Shown here: positions 9,731-17,774 of the stretch, one piece after another
How the letters are laid out: each line of letters starts with the position of its first letter
How positions within the stretch are numbered: the first letter of the stretch is position 1
Assembly (NCBI RefSeq): GCF_000379465.1
Contig: NZ_KB905403.1
Span: 440,452-504,451, forward strand
Reading direction: 5' to 3'
Length of the DNA: 64,000 nucleotides
Source of the DNA: Sciscionella marina DSM 45152
Lineage (GTDB): Bacteria > Actinomycetota > Actinomycetes > Mycobacteriales > Pseudonocardiaceae
Notes under the pieces: generated by a model
Told to the model about the DNA's origin: nothing
Databases searched by the model: none
Seen by the model: the letters and a program-made list of their open reading frames with translations, nothing else
Program-made: the position numbers and the translations under genes

Positions 9731-10063
9731 GTGCGTGCTCCAGATGGTGTGGGGTTGGCGTGACGGCTTCATCGTAGCCGTTCGCTTCCGGCGAACTCGG
9801 GGCGCTGTCCTGGGAGGTAGGACCGCGTGGCGCGGCTCACCGAGCGTGTGCGCCCGGCGCCGATCGGGAGCGCCCGGCCCCGGCCGGGCTCGCACCGCGC
9901 ACGGTTTCCGAACGGCTCGGCGCGCTCATCGCCGCCGGGCTTGTGGACCCGGCGCGGTGCGGGACGCGAGTAAGCTGTTCGCGGAGCGCGCTGGGTGAGG
10001 CGTTTGTCGATTCGATCTAGCACAGTGCGTGGCGATAATGCTTGCCAGACAAGGAGAAAATCG
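9731..10063. other. Intergenic region between purS and the metallo-hydrolase gene
   Basis: Divergent promoter region for purS and the downstream hydrolase. One forward reading near 9885-9955 gives a short winged-helix-like phrase (RTVSERLGALIAAGLV), but it has no start, no Shine-Dalgarno and no extension into a recognisable domain, so I do not call a gene. AAGGAG at 10051 serves the next gene. Confidence 0.4.
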
Positions 10064-10693
10064 ATGCGATTTGTCCATTATGGACATGCTTGTGTTCTGG
10101 TGGAGACGGAACGGGCCAGGCTGCTTTTCGATCCGGGCGCGTTCTCGACGGGGTACGCCGGGCTCACCGATCTGGACGCGGTCCTGATCACCCACGAGCA
10201 CTTCGATCACCTCGACACGGAGGCGCTTCCGGCGCTGCTCGAGGGGAACCCGCGGGCGCGGCTGGTGGTGGACGCCGGGGCGGCGAAGCTCGTGGAGGGC
10301 CTGGAGTTCACGGTGGCGCGCCCGGGTGACGAGCTCACCCTCGGCGGGGCGAAGGTGCGGGCCACCGGTGGGCAGCACGCGATCATTCACGAGGACATTC
10401 CGGTCATTTCGAACACCGGTTTCCTCGTGGAGGACGGCGGTTTCTATCATCCCGGCGACTCGCTTTTCGTTCCGCCACAGGAGATCGACGTGCTCGGGGT
10501 GCCGATTTCCGGACCGTGGCTGAAAACCTCCGAAGCGATCGGATTCGCGCGGGTGGCCAAGCCGCGGGTGGCGGTGCCGATCCACGAGGCGGTGCACGCG
10601 AATCCCGCGATGTTCCACGGCATGATCGGCAATCTGCTCCCGGAGGAGACCGCGTTCACCGTGCTCGAGCAGGGGCAGCAGACCGCTCTCTAG
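10064..10693 (+). CDS. UlaG-like MBL-fold metal-dependent hydrolase
   Basis: A 209-residue protein. ATG at 10064 follows AAGGAG by seven bases. It is a metallo-beta-lactamase fold protein of the UlaG/L-ascorbate-6-phosphate lactonase type, with metal ligands in ITHEHFDHLD (about residues 44-53), GGQHAIIH, HPGDS and a final PIHEAVH. It is cytoplasmic with no signal peptide. The substrate is unknown. It is convergent with the DUF2334-like gene, the coding ends overlapping by 38 bases. Confidence 0.8.
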   Translation: MRFVHYGHACVLVETERARLLFDPGAFSTGYAGLTDLDAVLITHEHFDHLDTEALPALLEGNPRARLVVDAGAAKLVEGLEFTVARPGDELTLGGAKVRATGGQHAIIHEDIPVISNTGFLVEDGGFYHPGDSLFVPPQEIDVLGVPISGPWLKTSEAIGFARVAKPRVAVPIHEAVHANPAMFHGMIGNLLPEETAFTVLEQGQQTAL

Positions 10694-11303
10694 CGAATCC
10701 CGCGTAGGTCAGCGCCCTCGCGCCCCTGGCGAGTGCGCTGTCCACGGCCCGCAGCACCGGGGTGATCTCGGTGCCCGCGGGCACATCGAGGCGCACCAGC
10801 CCGCCGCGCCGTGCGGTCCGGTCGATGTGCGCGTGCAGTGCGATGCCGGGTTCGCGGACCCGGCCACGGATGACCGTCAGCTTCTGTAGATCTCCGCTGT
10901 GCAGATCTCCGCTGTGCAGACCGATCAGGTCGGTGCGTCGCGCGCACACCAGATATTCGTTGCGCCGCAAGGCGACCAGGGTTCCCATGGAGGCGTGCCA
11001 GCCTGGCGCGGCGAAGGCATGGCTGCGCAGCCCGGCCGCGTCCATCGCCCGCCGTGCGGCCAGTAGCCGCAGCCCTGCCTCGTGCGCGGGGAGGGTCGCG
11101 AACCGGACCTCCGGGCGGGTCACGATCGCGTCGCCGAGTTCCGCGCGCTCCGCGAGCCAGTCGCGCACCTTCCGTACCCGCAGCGGGTCGACGAGCAGCG
11201 AGGCGGGCACCCCGCGAGCGTGCAGTGCGTCGAGGAAGTTCGCGCACCAGCGCTGTCCCTGGTGCGTGATATCGGAGACCGAGACCACCAGCCGGGTGTC
11301 CAT
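10656..11303 (-). CDS. DUF2334/polysaccharide-deacetylase-like protein
   Basis: A 215-residue protein. The N-terminal VVSVSDITHQGQRW places an Asp and a His where polysaccharide-deacetylase-like proteins bind metal, followed by LLVDPLR, HSFAAPGW-like and LHAHID segments on a TIM-barrel-like pattern. I assign it to the DUF2334/NodB-related superfamily with moderate confidence. It has no signal peptide. A 15-bp in-frame duplication gives a doubled LHSGD at about residue 133. Its 3' end overlaps the convergent metallo-hydrolase gene. Confidence 0.6.
   Translation of the reverse strand: MDTRLVVSVSDITHQGQRWCANFLDALHARGVPASLLVDPLRVRKVRDWLAERAELGDAIVTRPEVRFATLPAHEAGLRLLAARRAMDAAGLRSHAFAAPGWHASMGTLVALRRNEYLVCARRTDLIGLHSGDLHSGDLQKLTVIRGRVREPGIALHAHIDRTARRGGLVRLDVPAGTEITPVLRAVDSALARGARALTYAGFARERSAAPARAR
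10888..10917. repeat. Tandem duplication of a 15-bp unit
   Basis: AGATCTCCGCTGTGC occurs twice in direct succession (10888-10902 and 10903-10917) inside the DUF2334-like gene. The unit is a multiple of three, so the frame is kept and five residues are duplicated. Confidence 0.85.
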
Positions 11304-11434
11304 ACCTCGAGTACAGCCGCGTTCGGTGACCAGCTCATGACGGCCCGGCGACCGCGCCTCGACTCTTGTCCGAAGACTCTCACTCGAACATCGGTGCTGT
11401 GATCCAGTTCATAGATCGTTACGGAAACAAGAAA

Positions 11435-11455
11435 CTTGAGTCGTGCGTTGTCAAG
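11435..11455. promoter_or_regulatory. HAIR-like operator for HspR upstream of hsp20
   Basis: CTTGAGT (11435-11441), seven spacer bases, then TGTCAAG (11449-11455). The HspR repressor in Streptomyces and Mycobacterium recognises CTTGAGT-N7-ACTCAAG. Here the left half is exact, the right half differs at two positions, and the spacing is exact. It lies 48 bases before the hsp20 start, the expected place, so heat-inducible HspR control is the natural reading. Confidence 0.7.
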
Positions 11456-11502
11456 GGTGTATCCAGTCGGCAGGAGCCGCTGGTCAGCGAGAGGAGAAGA
11501 CC

Positions 11503-11937
11503 ATGTTGCTGCGTACCGAACCCTTCCGTGAGCTCGACCGCCTGTTCTTCAATGGGCAGGGCAATGCCGGACGGAACAACGGCTGGACGAGCCGCACCGG
11601 AAGCCTCGCCATGGACGCCTACGCCAAGGACGGCGAGTACGTGCTCAGCTTCGACCTTCCCGGGGTCGCCGAGGACGCGATCGAGGTGAAGGTGGAGCGC
11701 AATGTGCTCACCGTGAAGGCCGAGCGCACTCCCGAGTACGGCGAGGACGCCAAGGTGCAGATCGCCGAGCGCCGCCGCGGCACCCAGTCCCGCCAGGTGT
11801 TCCTCGGCGAGACCCTGGACACCGACGACATCACCGCCGACTACCAGGCCGGCGTGCTCACTCTGCGCATTCCGATCGTGGAGCAGGCCAAGGCGCGCAC
11901 GATCGCGGTCAACGGGGCGAAGGAGCTCGCCAACTAA
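11503..11937 (+). CDS. Small heat-shock protein, Hsp20/alpha-crystallin family
   Basis: A 144-residue protein. ATG at 11503 is preceded by GAGAGGAGAAGA. The N-terminus MLLRTEPFRELDRLFF is the actinobacterial Hsp18/Hsp20 start. The alpha-crystallin domain runs from about residue 40 to 130 (DAYAKDGEYVLSFDLPGV, NVLTVKAER, GVLTLRIPI), with the conserved G-V-L and I-x-I-type elements needed for dimer and oligomer assembly. It is an ATP-independent holdase chaperone in the cytoplasm. It is monocistronic, with a HAIR-like operator upstream and a strong terminator 35 bases downstream. Confidence 0.95.
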   Translation: MLLRTEPFRELDRLFFNGQGNAGRNNGWTSRTGSLAMDAYAKDGEYVLSFDLPGVAEDAIEVKVERNVLTVKAERTPEYGEDAKVQIAERRRGTQSRQVFLGETLDTDDITADYQAGVLTLRIPIVEQAKARTIAVNGAKELAN

Positions 11938-11971
11938 GAGCTCGCGAACCGAGCGAGTGAAGGTCCGTACG

Positions 11972-12004
11972 AAAAGTGCCTCCCGGTATCGGGAGGCACT
12001 TTTT
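11972..12004 (+). terminator. Rho-independent terminator after hsp20
   Basis: AAAAGTGCCTCCCG pairs perfectly with CGGGAGGCACTTTT around a four-base loop (GTAT), ending in a T-run. This is the strongest canonical terminator in the window. The A/T symmetry means it could also end transcription of the convergent tetR gene (stop at 12018). Confidence 0.95.
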
Positions 12005-12017
12005 CATTGCCGGGGCT

Positions 12018-12722
12018 TTATTGCGGCGGTGTGATCAGTGCCGCGGTGAGCAGGCGGGGGAGCACCTGGGTGATGAACGGGCTTTCCATCGGGGTGAGCT
12101 CGCCCTCGAACATCACCCGCTCTGCGGCCGTCTCGTACAGCGTCGCGAGCACCGAGGCCACGTCCTCCACCGGCATGGTCAGCTCCACCCCGACTTTGGT
12201 GAACAGGGTGGCCAGTACCTCGGAGAGCTGGCTGTCCAGCTGGTTCATCATGTCCCGGAACCCGGCGCGCAGCTGCGGATCACGCAGCGCGATCGCCTTG
12301 AACTCGATGGTCATCAGGTGCCAGCTCTTGTCGGTCACGAGCGGTTCCAGATAGACGGCGCTGACCCGGCCGATCGCCGCGCGCAGCGAGGTCAGATCGC
12401 GCAGCTCGGCGTCCCCGAGCACCTCGGCGAGCGTGCTGCGCAGATTGTCCACCTGGGTGCGCATGTGCTCGTCGAAGACGGCGAGGAACAGGTCTTCCTT
12501 GCTGCCGAAGTTGGAGTAGAAGGCGCCCCTGGTGAATCCGGCGCGTTCACAGATCAGCTCGATGGGGGCGTCCCGGATACTGTGTTCGGTGAACACCTCA
12601 TAGGCGGCGTCCATCAGCCGCCGCCGGGTTTCCGCGCGTCTGCGGGTACCCCCACCGGGTGAGGTCTTCGCCCGCGGGGCCCCGGGATCGGCAAGCTGGT
12701 CGCCAGCACCTCGAACTGTCAT
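12018..12722 (-). CDS. TetR-family regulator of the divergent MMPL export operon
   Basis: A 234-residue protein. ATG at 12722 follows GGGAGG. After a disordered basic N-terminus, the HTH occupies about residues 27-75 (TRRRLMDAAYEVFTEHS, CERAGFTRGAFYSNFGSKEDL). The C-terminal ligand domain is divergent, as usual. It is transcribed away from the MMPL/YhgE operon with a small dyad between them, so it most likely represses that operon and responds to an exported lipophilic compound. The ligand is not deducible. Confidence 0.9.
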   Translation of the reverse strand: MTVRGAGDQLADPGAPRAKTSPGGGTRRRAETRRRLMDAAYEVFTEHSIRDAPIELICERAGFTRGAFYSNFGSKEDLFLAVFDEHMRTQVDNLRSTLAEVLGDAELRDLTSLRAAIGRVSAVYLEPLVTDKSWHLMTIEFKAIALRDPQLRAGFRDMMNQLDSQLSEVLATLFTKVGVELTMPVEDVASVLATLYETAAERVMFEGELTPMESPFITQVLPRLLTAALITPPQ

Positions 12723-12795
12723 AACTCCAGCGCCTCCCGGCCCGTCCTGCCCACGTGACTCAACACATACAGCGTTCAATACACTGTGCATCTAG

Positions 12796-12810
12796 GATAC
12801 GTCATGTATC
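12796..12810. promoter_or_regulatory. Dyad GATAC-N5-GTATC in the tetR/MMPL divergent promoter
   Basis: GATAC (12796-12800) and GTATC (12806-12810) are perfect complements five bases apart, the size of a TetR half-site pair. Nearby TTGACA (12831-12836) could be the -35 box of the MMPL promoter. Operator function is inference from position. Confidence 0.45.
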
Positions 12811-12899
12811 GAGTGGTGTCGCGGCCTGAGTTGACACAGTCGAGACCGCGCATCGTTCATCGTGGTGAACAGCTTCGAGCACAGCCGGGAGCCAAAACA

Positions 12900-15683
12900 T
12901 TGTCTTCGTTCCTGTACCGCCTTGGTCGTGCCGCCGCGCGCGCTCGCTGGTTCGTGCTCGCCGCCTGGCTCGTGGTGCTCATCCTGGTCGGCGGGTCCTA
13001 CATGCTGTTCAACAAGGGCACCGAGGACAACTTCACCATTCCCGGCTCCTCCGCCCAGGACGCGCTCGACCACTTGAACCGGGTGTTCCCGCAGGTGAGC
13101 GGTTCGCAGGGACAGGCGATCGTGGTCGTGCCCAAGGGTATGGACATCCACGACCCGGCGGTCAGGACCGCGGTGTCCACCGCCACCGAACGGATGGCCA
13201 AGGTCGATCAGGTCACCATGGCCGGGAACCCGTTCGACAAGAACTCCAAGGGGCAGATCGCCAAGGACAACCAGGCGGCGCTGATCCAGATGCAGATCAA
13301 CGCGCAGCCGCAGAACATCCACCAGCAGACCAAGGACGAGCTGTCGAATATCTCGCATGACCTCGCGCGCCAGATAGGCCACGAGGCCAAGGTGCAGCTC
13401 GGCGGGAACGCGTTCAACAACCCGCTTCCCCAGCTGGGCATCACCGAGGTGCTCGGTGTCATCATCGCGCTGATCGTGCTGCTGCTGATGTTCCGCTCGT
13501 TCATCGCGGCGGGGATGCCGTTGCTCACCGCGCTGATCGGGGTGGGGATCGGCGTCGGGCTGACCTATGCCGCGACCGCGGTGATCGAGATCAACTCCAC
13601 CGCCCCGCTGCTGGGCATCATGCTCGGGCTCGCGGTCGGGATCGACTATGCCCTGTTCATCCTGTCCCGACATCGAGATCAGCTCGGCGAGGGACTGGAG
13701 GTGCGCGAGTCGATCGGCAGGGCGACCGCGACCGCCGGATCCGCGGTCATCTTCGCGGGCACCACGGTGATGATCGCGCTCATCGGGCTGTTCGTGGCGG
13801 GAATCCCGTTCCTGACCGTGATGGGCATGGCCGCGGCCTTCTCGGTCGCGGTGGCGGTACTGGTCGCGGTGACGCTCATTCCCGCGCTGCTGGCCTTCGC
13901 CGGGGAGAAACTGCGCCCGCGTTCGGCTCGCCCGCGCAACCACGGCAACACCAAACCGCGCCGTCAGCCCAGGCACCGCATCGCGCGCGGCTGGGTGAAG
14001 GCGGTGACCAAGGTCCCCGCGCTGACCGTGGTGCTGGTGATCGCCGGGCTCGGGGTGTGCGCCCTGCCCGCGAGCGATCTCACGCTCAGCCTGCCGAACA
14101 ACGGCCAGGAACCGGTCGGCACCGCGCCGCGCGATTCCTGGGACACCATCTCCGAGCATTTCGGCCCCGGGTTCAACGCCCCGCTGATGGTGACCGCGAA
14201 CATCGTCGGCAGCCACGATCCGATCGGCGTGATGAACGGGATCGCCGACGAGGTCCGGGATCTGCCCGGGGTGGCCGCGGTGCCGATCTCCACTCCGAAC
14301 GCGACCGCGGACACCGGCATCATGCAGGTGGTCCCGGACGGGGACGGGTTCTCCGAACAGACCAAGCAGCTGGTCACCAAGATCCGTTCGCTGCAAGGAC
14401 ATTTCCAGGACAAGTACGGGGTCTCCACGGCGATCACCGGAATCACCGCGGTCGCGCTCGACGTCTCCGATCAGCTCGCCGGATCGCTGCTGCCGTTCGG
14501 GATCCTCGTGGTCGGGCTCTCGCTGATCCTGCTCGCGATGGTGTTCCGCTCGATCTGGGTGCCGATCAAGGCCGCGGCGGGCTATCTGCTCTCGGTACTC
14601 GTCGCGTTCGGGGCGACCTCCTTCGTGTTCGTGCAGGGGCATTTCGCCGATCTGTTCAACATCCCGAAGACCGGCAGCGTGATCAGCTTCTTACCGATCC
14701 TGCTGATGGGTGTGCTCTTCGGTCTCGCGATGGACTACGAGGTGTTCCTCGTGACCCGGATCCGCGAGGAATTCGTGCACAAGGGCGACCCGCGCCAGGC
14801 GATCGAGACCGGGTTCATCTCCGCCTCCCGCGTGGTGACCTCCGCGGCGATCATCATGTTCGCGGTGTTCGCCGCCTTCGTCCCGGAGGGGAACGGGCCC
14901 ATCAAACCGATGGCGTTCTCCTTGGCGATCGGGGTGTTCGTGGACGCGTTCATCGTGCGGATGATCCTGGTCCCCGCGGTGCTCGCGCTGCTGGGCAAGC
15001 ACGCCTGGTGGTTGCCGCGCTGGCTGGAGCGGCGCCTGCCGGTGTTCGACGCCGAGGGCGACGGCCTGATGAACGAGCTGCGGCTGCAGGACTGGCCGAG
15101 CCCGGAATCCGATGACGCGATCAACGCGGCCCGGCTGCGGCTCGGCGATGACCGCAACCACACCGTGTTCTCGGACTTCGCGGTGCACCTGCCGCGCGGT
15201 GGCGTGCTGGCGATCAGCGGACCGGCCCCGTCCGGTAAGTCCGCGCTGCTGTACACGCTCGCCGGGCGGGTGCGGCGCATCGACGGTGATCTGAAGGTGC
15301 TCGGCAACGTGCTTCCGCAGCGGGCGCACGCGATCCGCCGTCGGGTGGCGCTCATTCCCTGCCGTACCACCAACCATCCCGGCGAGGAGGTGCGCGCCGC
15401 GCTCCGCGACGGGATCCGGCTGATCCTGCTCGACGATGCCGATCTGGTGGTGAACACCGAGGAGCGCGCGATCCTCCGGGATGTGCTCTCCGCCCCCATC
15501 GGCGGGGATGGAACACCGGCGAGCGTGGCGCTAACGTGTCAGTCCCCCACCTTGCTTTTCGACCTGTTACCCGCGGGGACCGTCTCGGTGGATCTGGGTA
15601 ACCGGCCCGCGAACGTGGCGCCCGCGAATGACGACCCGACGATGGAACAGACCCTCACGATCCAGGACGCGGAGGTCAACTGA
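12900..15683 (+). CDS. MMPL/RND-type transporter fused to a degenerate ABC ATPase-like domain
   Basis: About 927 residues. A TTG start at 12900 follows CGGGAG; upstream codons read as promoter. It has twelve predicted TM segments in two RND halves, with proton-relay-type motifs GLAVGIDYALFILSRHR and FGLAMDYEVFLVTRIREE, typical of MMPL lipid exporters. From about residue 740 a soluble tail resembles an ABC nucleotide-binding domain: Walker A GPAPSGKS, then RLILLDDADL as Walker B. The LSGGQ signature and much of the helical subdomain are absent, and the catalytic Glu position is Asp. It abuts the YhgE/Pip gene (TGA|ATG), so the two probably work together. Confidence 0.9.
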   Translation: MSSFLYRLGRAAARARWFVLAAWLVVLILVGGSYMLFNKGTEDNFTIPGSSAQDALDHLNRVFPQVSGSQGQAIVVVPKGMDIHDPAVRTAVSTATERMAKVDQVTMAGNPFDKNSKGQIAKDNQAALIQMQINAQPQNIHQQTKDELSNISHDLARQIGHEAKVQLGGNAFNNPLPQLGITEVLGVIIALIVLLLMFRSFIAAGMPLLTALIGVGIGVGLTYAATAVIEINSTAPLLGIMLGLAVGIDYALFILSRHRDQLGEGLEVRESIGRATATAGSAVIFAGTTVMIALIGLFVAGIPFLTVMGMAAAFSVAVAVLVAVTLIPALLAFAGEKLRPRSARPRNHGNTKPRRQPRHRIARGWVKAVTKVPALTVVLVIAGLGVCALPASDLTLSLPNNGQEPVGTAPRDSWDTISEHFGPGFNAPLMVTANIVGSHDPIGVMNGIADEVRDLPGVAAVPISTPNATADTGIMQVVPDGDGFSEQTKQLVTKIRSLQGHFQDKYGVSTAITGITAVALDVSDQLAGSLLPFGILVVGLSLILLAMVFRSIWVPIKAAAGYLLSVLVAFGATSFVFVQGHFADLFNIPKTGSVISFLPILLMGVLFGLAMDYEVFLVTRIREEFVHKGDPRQAIETGFISASRVVTSAAIIMFAVFAAFVPEGNGPIKPMAFSLAIGVFVDAFIVRMILVPAVLALLGKHAWWLPRWLERRLPVFDAEGDGLMNELRLQDWPSPESDDAINAARLRLGDDRNHTVFSDFAVHLPRGGVLAISGPAPSGKSALLYTLAGRVRRIDGDLKVLGNVLPQRAHAIRRRVALIPCRTTNHPGEEVRAALRDGIRLILLDDADLVVNTEERAILRDVLSAPIGGDGTPASVALTCQSPTLLFDLLPAGTVSVDLGNRPANVAPANDDPTMEQTLTIQDAEVN

Positions 15684-17765
15684 ATGTTCGACCCGCAACG
15701 CAAGTCCCGATTCGGCTCGCTTTTCCGGCCGTTCGCGAACGCGGCCGGTTCGACCGGTACCGGCCCGGTCACCTGGCGCACCTGGCTCGGGCTGATCATC
15801 GTGCCCTCGCTGATCGTGGGCGTGCTCGCCTGGGCGTTCTGGGCACCGGGGACCAACCGCGGGAGCGCGCAGGCCGCCGTGGTGAACAATGACGAGCCGG
15901 TGAAGATCCAGGGGCAGCTGCTCCCGCTCGGCCGCGAACTCGCCGGGAAGATCATCGACAACAAGGACTCCAGTTTCGACTGGAGCCTCACCAACGAAAG
16001 CGATGCCAAGGACGGACTGGCGAGCGGAAAATACGCCACCGTCGTCACCATCCCGAAGAATTTCTCCAAATCCGCGACCTCCGCGGCGAGCGTCACGATG
16101 AAGGGTGATCCGAAAACGGCGCGCCAGGCCAATGTGGACATCAAGACCTCGAGCAATGGCAAAGTCGTCGACCCGATGATGAGCAGCGATATCGCCAAGG
16201 CCACCGTCGCCACGCTCAACCAGCAGGTCGTGGAGACCTATCTGGACCAGATCTATGTCGGCTTCAACGGTATGCACGACATGATCGGCAAGGCCGCGCA
16301 GGGTGCGGGCAAGGTCAAGGACGGGCTGAGCCAGCTCACCAGTGGCACCGGTCAGCTCGCCGACGGCACGAAACTGCTCAGCGGCGCGGCGAACCAGCTC
16401 GACACCGGGGCGCAGACGCTCAACGGCGGGATCGGCCAGCTGGCCCAGGGCTCGGGCGCGCTGGCGAACGGGCTGCAGCAGGGCGCCGAGCAGACCAAGC
16501 AGATGCCCGCGCTGATGCGCAAACTCGCGGACGGGGCCAAACAGGTCGCGGACGGCAACCAGAAGATGGCCGACCAGATCGGCCCGATGGCGGACGGCAT
16601 CATCAAGTTCATCGATTCCCTCCCCTCCACCGACGGAGTGGCCAAGAAGTTCCAGCAGATCGCCGCGCAGTGCGAGGCATCCGGTGCGGCCCCGCAGTTC
16701 TGCGCCGGACTGAAACAGACCGCGGACAAGTTCGCCGGGCAGTCCGACGACACCAAGGGCCAGCTCGCCAAGATCCGCCAGGCGGCGGTCGACACGAAGA
16801 ACGGAACCGCCGCGCTCGCCAAGGGTGCGAGGCAGGTCGCCGACGGCAACCAGCAGCTGGCCGACAAGGCACCGCAGATGATCGGCATGATCGGGAAAGC
16901 GGCCGATGGCGCGGGCAAGCTGGACGGCGGGATCCACAAGCTGCAGGGCGGAACCGGGCAACTCGCGAACGGGACCAAGCAGCTCGCCGACAAGGCACCC
17001 GAACTCGTCAAGGGCGTCGGCGGACTACAGGACGGTGCCTCGAAGCTCGGCGACGGCGCCGGGCAGCTCGCGGGCGGGCTGGACAAGGGCAAGCAGCAGG
17101 TGCCCAGTTACTCCGAGGACGGCAGGGACCACCTGAAGACGGTCGCGGCGAATCCTGCGCTCGCGAACGCGCTCGGTGGCCCGGACTTCGGCCCGTTCGC
17201 GATCGCGCTGATCCTCGCCGTCGCGCTGTGGGCGCTCGCGCTGGCGCTGTACATGCTCACCCGCGCGGTGCCACCCGAGGTGCTCACCTCACGGGAACCG
17301 ACCTGGAAGATCGTGTTCCGTGCCGCACTGCCCGGTGCGGGCATCGCGACCGCGGCCGCCGCGGTGATCAGCCTCGTACTGCTGCCCTTCCTCGGTCTCG
17401 GTGTGGCGCACTGGTTCGAACTGCTCGGGGTGCTCGTGCTCGCCGCGAATTCCTTCGTCGCGCTCAACCAGGCCGTGATCGCGATCTTCAAACGACCGGG
17501 GAGATTCCTGTCCTTCGCGGTGCTCGTGCTCACCATCGCCAGCGGGGTGGTCAGCACCGTGCCTGGCTTCTTCGACACCGTCGGCGGGCTACTCCCGACC
17601 AACGGCGCGATCGAGGCCGTGCGCTCGGTGACCACCGGATCGGACGGGCTGGCCAGCGGGCTGATCCAGTTGCTCGCCTGGCTGATCGTCGGCGGACTGG
17701 CCAGCATCGTGGTCACCGATCGCCGCCGTTCGCTTCCCGCGCGGCAGCTGCGGCTGGGGGCCTAG
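15684..17765 (+). CDS. YhgE/Pip-domain membrane protein with heptad-repeat ectodomain
   Basis: A 693-residue protein whose ATG directly follows the MMPL stop. One N-terminal TM (about residues 35-55) precedes a long extracytoplasmic region. Residues about 190-470 consist of repeated G-x-x-x-L-x-x-G phrases (GTGQLADGTKLLSGA, GAGQLAGGLDKG), the Pip/YhgE alpha-helical repeat. Five or six TM segments of an ABC-2 permease-like module follow from about 495 to 680. Relatives include phage infection protein Pip and type VII accessory EsaA-like proteins. The context suggests a surface partner of the MMPL-ATPase exporter. Confidence 0.85.
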   Translation: MFDPQRKSRFGSLFRPFANAAGSTGTGPVTWRTWLGLIIVPSLIVGVLAWAFWAPGTNRGSAQAAVVNNDEPVKIQGQLLPLGRELAGKIIDNKDSSFDWSLTNESDAKDGLASGKYATVVTIPKNFSKSATSAASVTMKGDPKTARQANVDIKTSSNGKVVDPMMSSDIAKATVATLNQQVVETYLDQIYVGFNGMHDMIGKAAQGAGKVKDGLSQLTSGTGQLADGTKLLSGAANQLDTGAQTLNGGIGQLAQGSGALANGLQQGAEQTKQMPALMRKLADGAKQVADGNQKMADQIGPMADGIIKFIDSLPSTDGVAKKFQQIAAQCEASGAAPQFCAGLKQTADKFAGQSDDTKGQLAKIRQAAVDTKNGTAALAKGARQVADGNQQLADKAPQMIGMIGKAADGAGKLDGGIHKLQGGTGQLANGTKQLADKAPELVKGVGGLQDGASKLGDGAGQLAGGLDKGKQQVPSYSEDGRDHLKTVAANPALANALGGPDFGPFAIALILAVALWALALALYMLTRAVPPEVLTSREPTWKIVFRAALPGAGIATAAAAVISLVLLPFLGLGVAHWFELLGVLVLAANSFVALNQAVIAIFKRPGRFLSFAVLVLTIASGVVSTVPGFFDTVGGLLPTNGAIEAVRSVTTGSDGLASGLIQLLAWLIVGGLASIVVTDRRRSLPARQLRLGA

Positions 17766-17774
17766 AATCCTGGT

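Noticed and set aside
9885-9998. HTH-like short frame in the purS leader
   Set aside because: About 20 residues look like a winged helix, but there is no start, no ribosome site and no further domain.
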